The notes below the pieces were generated by a model. It searched no databases and was not told where the DNA came from. It saw nothing but the letters and a program-made list of their open reading frames with translations. 64,000 nucleotides of DNA from Candidatus Aegiribacteria sp. MLS_C (GTDB lineage: Bacteria > Fermentibacterota > Fermentibacteria > Fermentibacterales > JCC-6): positions 124,001 to 188,000 of the forward strand of contig LQBI01000024.1 in assembly GCA_002030045.1 (NCBI GenBank), written 5' to 3'. Shown here in pieces: positions 61,201 to 64,000 of this stretch. A program made the position numbers and the translations under genes. Every line of letters begins with the position of its first letter. Position 1 is the first letter of the stretch.

Positions 61201-61594
61201 GAACGCCGGCCAGACAGTGCAGCTGGAATTCAGGTTCGTCTCCGATACGGATTCGGACACCGGAATGGGCTTCTACATAGACGACATGACCATCGAGGGA
61301 GCCTACGTCGGTTCCACTGGAAGCGGCGGGTCTTCCCCCCCGCTTCCCGTCATGGGGGATCCTTCGCCCAACCCGGCCGGGAACTGTTTCTCCGTCCCCA
61401 TCAACCTTACCTCTGGGGGCAGATGGGAATTCTCCGTATACGATATATCCGGACGACTCGTCCTGCAGGACTCGGGGGACGCTCCCTTCACCGGGCTGCT
61501 TGAAGTCGACTGCTCGGGACTCTCATCCGGGATCTACCTCCTGAGACTTTCAGGTGAGGCGGAGGCCAGGGGAAGGCTCGTGATACTGAGATGA
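58208..61594 (+). CDS. Gingipain-type C25 cysteine protease with C-terminal sorting domain
   Basis: The 1128-residue protein has a signal peptide (SLAAALSMVFSALAG), an N-terminal propeptide-like beta domain (~20-190) and a C25 catalytic domain (~195-560). DYLLLGGDVDLVPYRK and DLYFSDLDGDWDANGND (putative calcium site) lead to the catalytic His in INHNGHAWY near residue 412 and Cys in YSIGCWSAAFDF near 449. CARDB-like and jelly-roll domains follow. The end PSPNPAGNCF...SVYDISGRLV...SSGIYLLRL is a type IX sorting domain. It is predicted to be an extracellular protease. Its stop abuts the stop of the convergent FG-GAP gene (61595). Confidence 0.92.
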   Translation: MYRSLAAALSMVFSALAGQVTADLTDLAALPVEILGSAESTLPMVTGGYAGARAGLPMLPSIPVTLDLPPGTEALSVESTAYWETLAADVHLPPLPDPAPLSLASLHTAAVEDPEVYGSEGFWPRQPVSLSGTGFREGSPVAELLVSPVRWDPETGELQRMTGLSVTVTTAPSSSSPVPERDTASKRMLIVTDQSLMESFELLALRRTDQGILTQVVTTDYVYSVSSGRDQAEMLRNFVKDYRASYGLDYLLLGGDVDLVPYRKAYAMTCEAFMHAREDSLPCDLYFSDLDGDWDANGNDVFGEVDDGVDLHPDIWVGRAPVENLAEAETFVSNIAAYEDCLHDDFYQNVLFLAAVLWWSPYTNSAESKELIDEEYLPGFLEITKLYEALGNENLATTMAAMNEGQNYINHNGHAWYSTLGVGDDYMSISDVDALDSDRRFGATMYSIGCWSAAFDFDAIAEHFLTNPDAGTVGYLGNSSYGWGSPGNPCYGYSDALDHLFHDLLYSDWSLSTGQLLALTKEYFIPFSQWENVYRWHQYDVNLLGDPSVRPYRAFPGSVLIECPEHAAPGTQFFPVQVTGASTEGLTLCLTDRGSNWLVTELDATGYHSFQLDYPPSDSLRITVTGPGVRRTSTAVPVNGGPQPVIAGVVIDDPGGDGMLTPGDGASLELTILNQGDQGLTDVSLEAVLESGPGSMVQSSVDFGDLPPGESSAGSGPVVVQVDSSACNGQVMNMLMQVSAAEGSWGLELSLPVCAPGLYFATYEIDDSYGGNDNGVAEPGETVDLTASIANFGLQAAETVTVVMHPCPPYINWITDSASVGSIPADGTASFLLTCQLDGSTPEPSFPWLLMDISSETAAYFSLDSLQLNVGVTGISNDVESGTAGWTHDGSGDLWNITSSQSHSASHSWHCGDAEGYDPGMNCALYSPVITLSPGAELSFWASFDTAIYGSDGLYIIVEGTEQTLRDTLDYIGSGGALGPGRGIGTGWAMWSYGLDDWNAGQTVQLEFRFVSDTDSDTGMGFYIDDMTIEGAYVGSTGSGGSSPPLPVMGDPSPNPAGNCFSVPINLTSGGRWEFSVYDISGRLVLQDSGDAPFTGLLEVDCSGLSSGIYLLRLSGEAEARGRLVILR

Positions 61595-62809
61595 TCAGTC
61601 CAGCAGCACGAATGCGGACGAGAAACCGGCTCCTCCGGTATCAAGGAGTATGAAGTAGGTGCCTGAGGGTTGACGCGTCATGTCGATGACCAGCCGGTGT
61701 TCTCCATGCGCCAGCGTTCCCATATCGTTCTCCTCCACCGTCCTGCCGTCGATGGACAGTATTCGGACCAGTGCAGGTGTCGGTTTCCGGACCGAAATGG
61801 TCAGCGTGACCGCTGCGACCGCCGGATTCCCGTTCCGGAGGCGGATGCAGGGAACTCCCTCTTCCCACTGGTGCGGTCCGGTACCGGTGCTCTCAAGTCC
61901 AAGGAAGAGATGTATGGTTCCCTCCCAGGTGGAAGCCAGGAGATCGGGCAGTGCATCCCCGTTCCAGTCGCAGATCGATGGTCTGACGCAAGTTGTGAAG
62001 TTGATCTCCTGGCCGTCGGCGACCAGGTGGCTGTACTCGAGGAAAAGAGGGTCCTCCGGTGTACCGGAGTTCATGTAGCACGGGATCCTGCCCGTCGTGT
62101 TCCCGACTATTAGGTCCTCCAGTCCGTCCCCGTCGAGATCTCCGAAGTCCGGGTAGGATGCGTACAGCTGGATCGGCTCGCCTCCGCAGGTCACGGTATC
62201 GGTACCGCTGAAGAGGGGCTGTCCGGCGCTTCCCTCGTTCACATACAGGAAGAGGCCCGTCGGAACACCCTCCATTCTTCCCACCACCAGGTCGGTCAGA
62301 CCGTCACCGTTCCAGTCCGTTGCGCTGGGTGCGGAATTCAGGCCCACGTGTATCGGTCTTCCGGCAACCGGGACCATAGGACCCTGCTCGAGGTATATGT
62401 CCCCGAAGGACAGCCGCCTGAAGTAATAGACGTTGCCGAGCCTGTCACCGACCACGATGTCCAGGCGTCCATCGCCGTCCCAGTCCACAGCCTGCGGACT
62501 GGTGGCTCCGGTGCATCAACCGTAGGGAACGGAGAGGTAGTCGGCCCCGTCAAGCAGGTACTGGAACCCCTGGAACTCAGGAGAACCGGGCGTTCCGGTA
62601 TTGGCGTAGAACCTTATCCTGCCGTAATCGAACTGACCGCAGATCAGGTCCCTGAGACCGTCACCGTCCCAGTCCACCAGGAGGGGCGCTGCGTAGCCGC
62701 CCACATCTATCCGGTCCCCCGAGCTGGTCAGCTCCCCGAAGTAGGTGAACTCCAGGGGCAGACTCATCGAACATGCCGCCATTATCAGCTGCGGGTACAC
62801 GTACTTCAT
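61595..62809 (-). CDS. Secreted FG-GAP/VCBS repeat protein with an internal in-frame TGA
   Basis: ATG 62809 follows GGAAGGAGGGAG. The signal peptide is YVYPQLIMAACSMSLP. FG-GAP blades recur as PLLVDWDGDGLRDLICGQ, VDWDGDGRLDIVVGDR, TDWNGDGLTDLVVGR, GDLDGDGLEDLIVGN and CDWNGDALPDLLAS. A sorting-like end (ILSIDGRTV...SGTYFILL) closes it. After residue 97 (...LSVPYG) a TGA at 62518-62516 interrupts the frame, which continues without shift as CTGATSPQAVDWDGDG. So this is either a selenoprotein read as G-U-C-T-G (full length 404 residues) or a recent nonsense mutation splitting the gene. Confidence 0.65.
62480..62502 (-). promoter_or_regulatory. SECIS-like hairpin 13 nt after the in-frame TGA
   Basis: On the minus strand CCAGTCC-GCAGGCTGT-GGACTGG forms a perfect 7-bp stem with a 9-base loop that starts with G. 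The loop begins 20 nt after the TGA (62518-62516). This fits the general bacterial SECIS geometry, but short stems also arise by chance. Confidence 0.35.
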
Positions 62810-62945
62810 GGCTCTCCCTCCTTCCCGGTATCGAAGATAGGTCCGTTTGCGGCGGCTGGCAACGATGGATCCGTTGCATCATTGACGAGGTTACCGGACG
62901 GAAGCCCGCTGTCAGTATATTCACTCCTGAACCGAAGGGATGGAA

Positions 62946-63962
62946 ATGAAAGTTTTCTACGCCTCAACGAAGAACGGAGTCAGGTCCGCCGTGAGGGATA
63001 TGATCGAGGCGGCAGGTTTCATGAGCCTCCTTCCGCGGGGAGAGGATATCCTTGTCAAGGTCAACCTCACATGGGACTATCTGATGCCCGGCGTCGACAC
63101 CTCCCCATGGGTTGTGGAGGCCTTCGCCGAGGCCGTCGGAGACCATGTGGGCAGAATACACCTTGGCGAATCCAGCCAGATCCTCGTCGATGCGACCAGG
63201 GCATTCGAGGTGACGGGTATGAAGGCGGCGGCCAGGCGGAGGAACCTCGTATGGCACGACTTCTCCAGGGAGGAGTGGGTCAGCAGGGAGATTAACGGTC
63301 TGAGCTTCTCCATACCCGAGATCTGCACCAGGATGCCGGTCGTCTCGATACCTGTGGTCAAGACCCATTACAGGTCCGTCATCTCCGTGGCCCTTAAACA
63401 CCTGTACGGCTGCCTCGACGACAACAGGCACAACTACCACTACAGGCTGGCCGACTACGTGACGGCGGTGAACGCCGCGATACCGGTGCTCTTCACGATC
63501 GCAGACGGCACATTCTCTCTGGAGGGTAACGGACCCAAGCCCGGAATTCCGAAACAGACCGACTTCATCGCCGCATCCGAGGACAGGGTGGCTCTGGATT
63601 ATTCCGTGTCCCGGGTCATGGGCCTGGACCCTCTATCGGTGGAGACCACGCTGAAGGCTTACGGGACCGCGGGAAGCATCGAGAACGTCATCGACGTCTG
63701 CCTGCCCCCCCTTGAAACCCCCCCCTCCTTCAGTTTCGTGAAGGCGGCGCCCAATTTCGTCGCGAAGATCGAAGGTATCCTCAGGGGCAGGCGGAAACGG
63801 GAACCGGGAACCGACGGGCCGCTGATAGGGATCATGAAGTACGGCGCCAGGAGATGGTACAACCTTGCCTACCACCTGCTGGGGCAGGGCAGGCAGGCTC
63901 GAGGTATCATTCAGGAAAGCTACTACGGCCCCCAGTGGAGGGGCCTGCGGGAACCGGAGTGA
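62946..63962 (+). CDS. DUF362 domain protein
   Basis: About 338 residues from ATG 62946 (AAGGG six bases upstream; ATG 62940 is also in frame). VKVNLTWDYLMPGVDTSPWV, HLGESS and VSIPVVKTHYRSVISVALKHLYG followed by GCLDDNRH fit the DUF362 family, whose members are often fused to or coupled with ferredoxin domains. No cluster-binding motif is present here. Function unknown, possibly a redox or radical-related role. It diverges from the FG-GAP gene across about 135 bp; TATATT at 62916-62921 may be its -10. Confidence 0.82.
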   Translation: MKVFYASTKNGVRSAVRDMIEAAGFMSLLPRGEDILVKVNLTWDYLMPGVDTSPWVVEAFAEAVGDHVGRIHLGESSQILVDATRAFEVTGMKAAARRRNLVWHDFSREEWVSREINGLSFSIPEICTRMPVVSIPVVKTHYRSVISVALKHLYGCLDDNRHNYHYRLADYVTAVNAAIPVLFTIADGTFSLEGNGPKPGIPKQTDFIAASEDRVALDYSVSRVMGLDPLSVETTLKAYGTAGSIENVIDVCLPPLETPPSFSFVKAAPNFVAKIEGILRGRRKREPGTDGPLIGIMKYGARRWYNLAYHLLGQGRQARGIIQESYYGPQWRGLREPE

Positions 63963-63963
63963 G

Positions 63964-64000
63964 ATGGACCTGAGAGGGCAGATAGGAATGGGGATCGACG
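63964..64000 (+). CDS. Start of a further gene, cut by the window end
   Basis: ATG 63964 lies 1 bp after the DUF362 stop and reads MDLRGQIGMGID to the edge. Twelve codons are too few to identify a family. Close spacing suggests one operon with DUF362. Confidence 0.4.
   Translation, partial: MDLRGQIGMGID

Noticed and set aside
61595-62809. Genome-wide recoding of TGA as an amino acid
   Set aside because: TGA ends many complete, family-length proteins here (for example batA, purN, miaA), so any readthrough must be local.

Overview
The window is a gene-dense, GC-rich (roughly 60%) stretch of a Gram-negative bacterial chromosome. The outer-membrane signs are a TonB-dependent receptor fragment, several lipoproteins, an OMP-like protein and L,D-transpeptidase/M15 peptidoglycan enzymes. 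Three secreted proteins (an M14 carboxypeptidase, a C25 gingipain-type protease and an FG-GAP protein) end in a C-terminal domain of the PNP...GR...GxY type used for type IX secretion. Together with Big_5 lipoproteins of the 'GGGPEDxTPP' kind and a Bat (aerotolerance) operon, this points to the FCB superphylum, probably an uncultured lineage such as Fermentibacterota. The placement is inferred from protein style, not from a marker-gene search.

Layout. 1-1564: 3' end of a BtuB-like TonB receptor plus a beta-propeller lipoprotein, then a 55-bp tandem repeat. 1790-4153: a PHP-phosphoesterase/GT4 glycosyltransferase fusion. 4300-4376: tRNA-Pro. 4542-11890: M14 peptidase, rpmA, hutI, a TPR/MshEN-like protein, a DUF512 radical-SAM protein and a degenerate histidine-kinase-like protein. 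11905-20228: manB, then a tightly overlapping moxR-DUF58-Bat operon. 20299-21765: a sodium:solute symporter, followed by a low-GC intergenic region with a long palindrome and four 35-bp tandem repeats.

22113-38431 is a nearly gapless minus-strand block. Read in transcription order it holds an adaptor-like lipoprotein, pgi, an OMP-like protein, purN, an M15 peptidase, an L,D-transpeptidase, a PQQ propeller, a degenerate era, scpA, scpB, rluB, cmk, plsC, rpsA, mtaB, coaE and a TPR protein. 38462-40122 carries a lipoprotein and a polysaccharide deacetylase on plus. 40076-46340 on minus runs tRNA-Leu(UAA)-mutL-miaA-ParB/TPR fusion-Big_5 lipoprotein-ferredoxin/nitroreductase. After a GNAT gene and fusA comes the minus cluster smpB-amidase-GerM-like-murI-rph-rdgB, then tRNA-Leu(CAG), rfbC, nth, a TPR-response-regulator protein, a small acidic two-repeat secreted protein, the C25 protease, the FG-GAP protein and a DUF362 protein.

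Themes. Many neighbours overlap as ATGA/TTGA/GTGA, so translational coupling is the norm. Start codons are often TTG or GTG, and a few genes appear to start at ATC, ATT or CTG. tRNA promoters look sigma70-like (TTGxxx, 17-18 bp, TAGAAT/TATATT).

The most notable observations are: an in-frame TGA in the FG-GAP gene followed by a SECIS-like hairpin; an Era lacking the NKxD motif; a histidine-kinase relic lacking its histidine; tRNA-Leu(UAA) in one operon with miaA, whose product is expected to modify it; ParB-HTH/TPR and TPR/REC fusions; and the repeat-rich intergenic regions.
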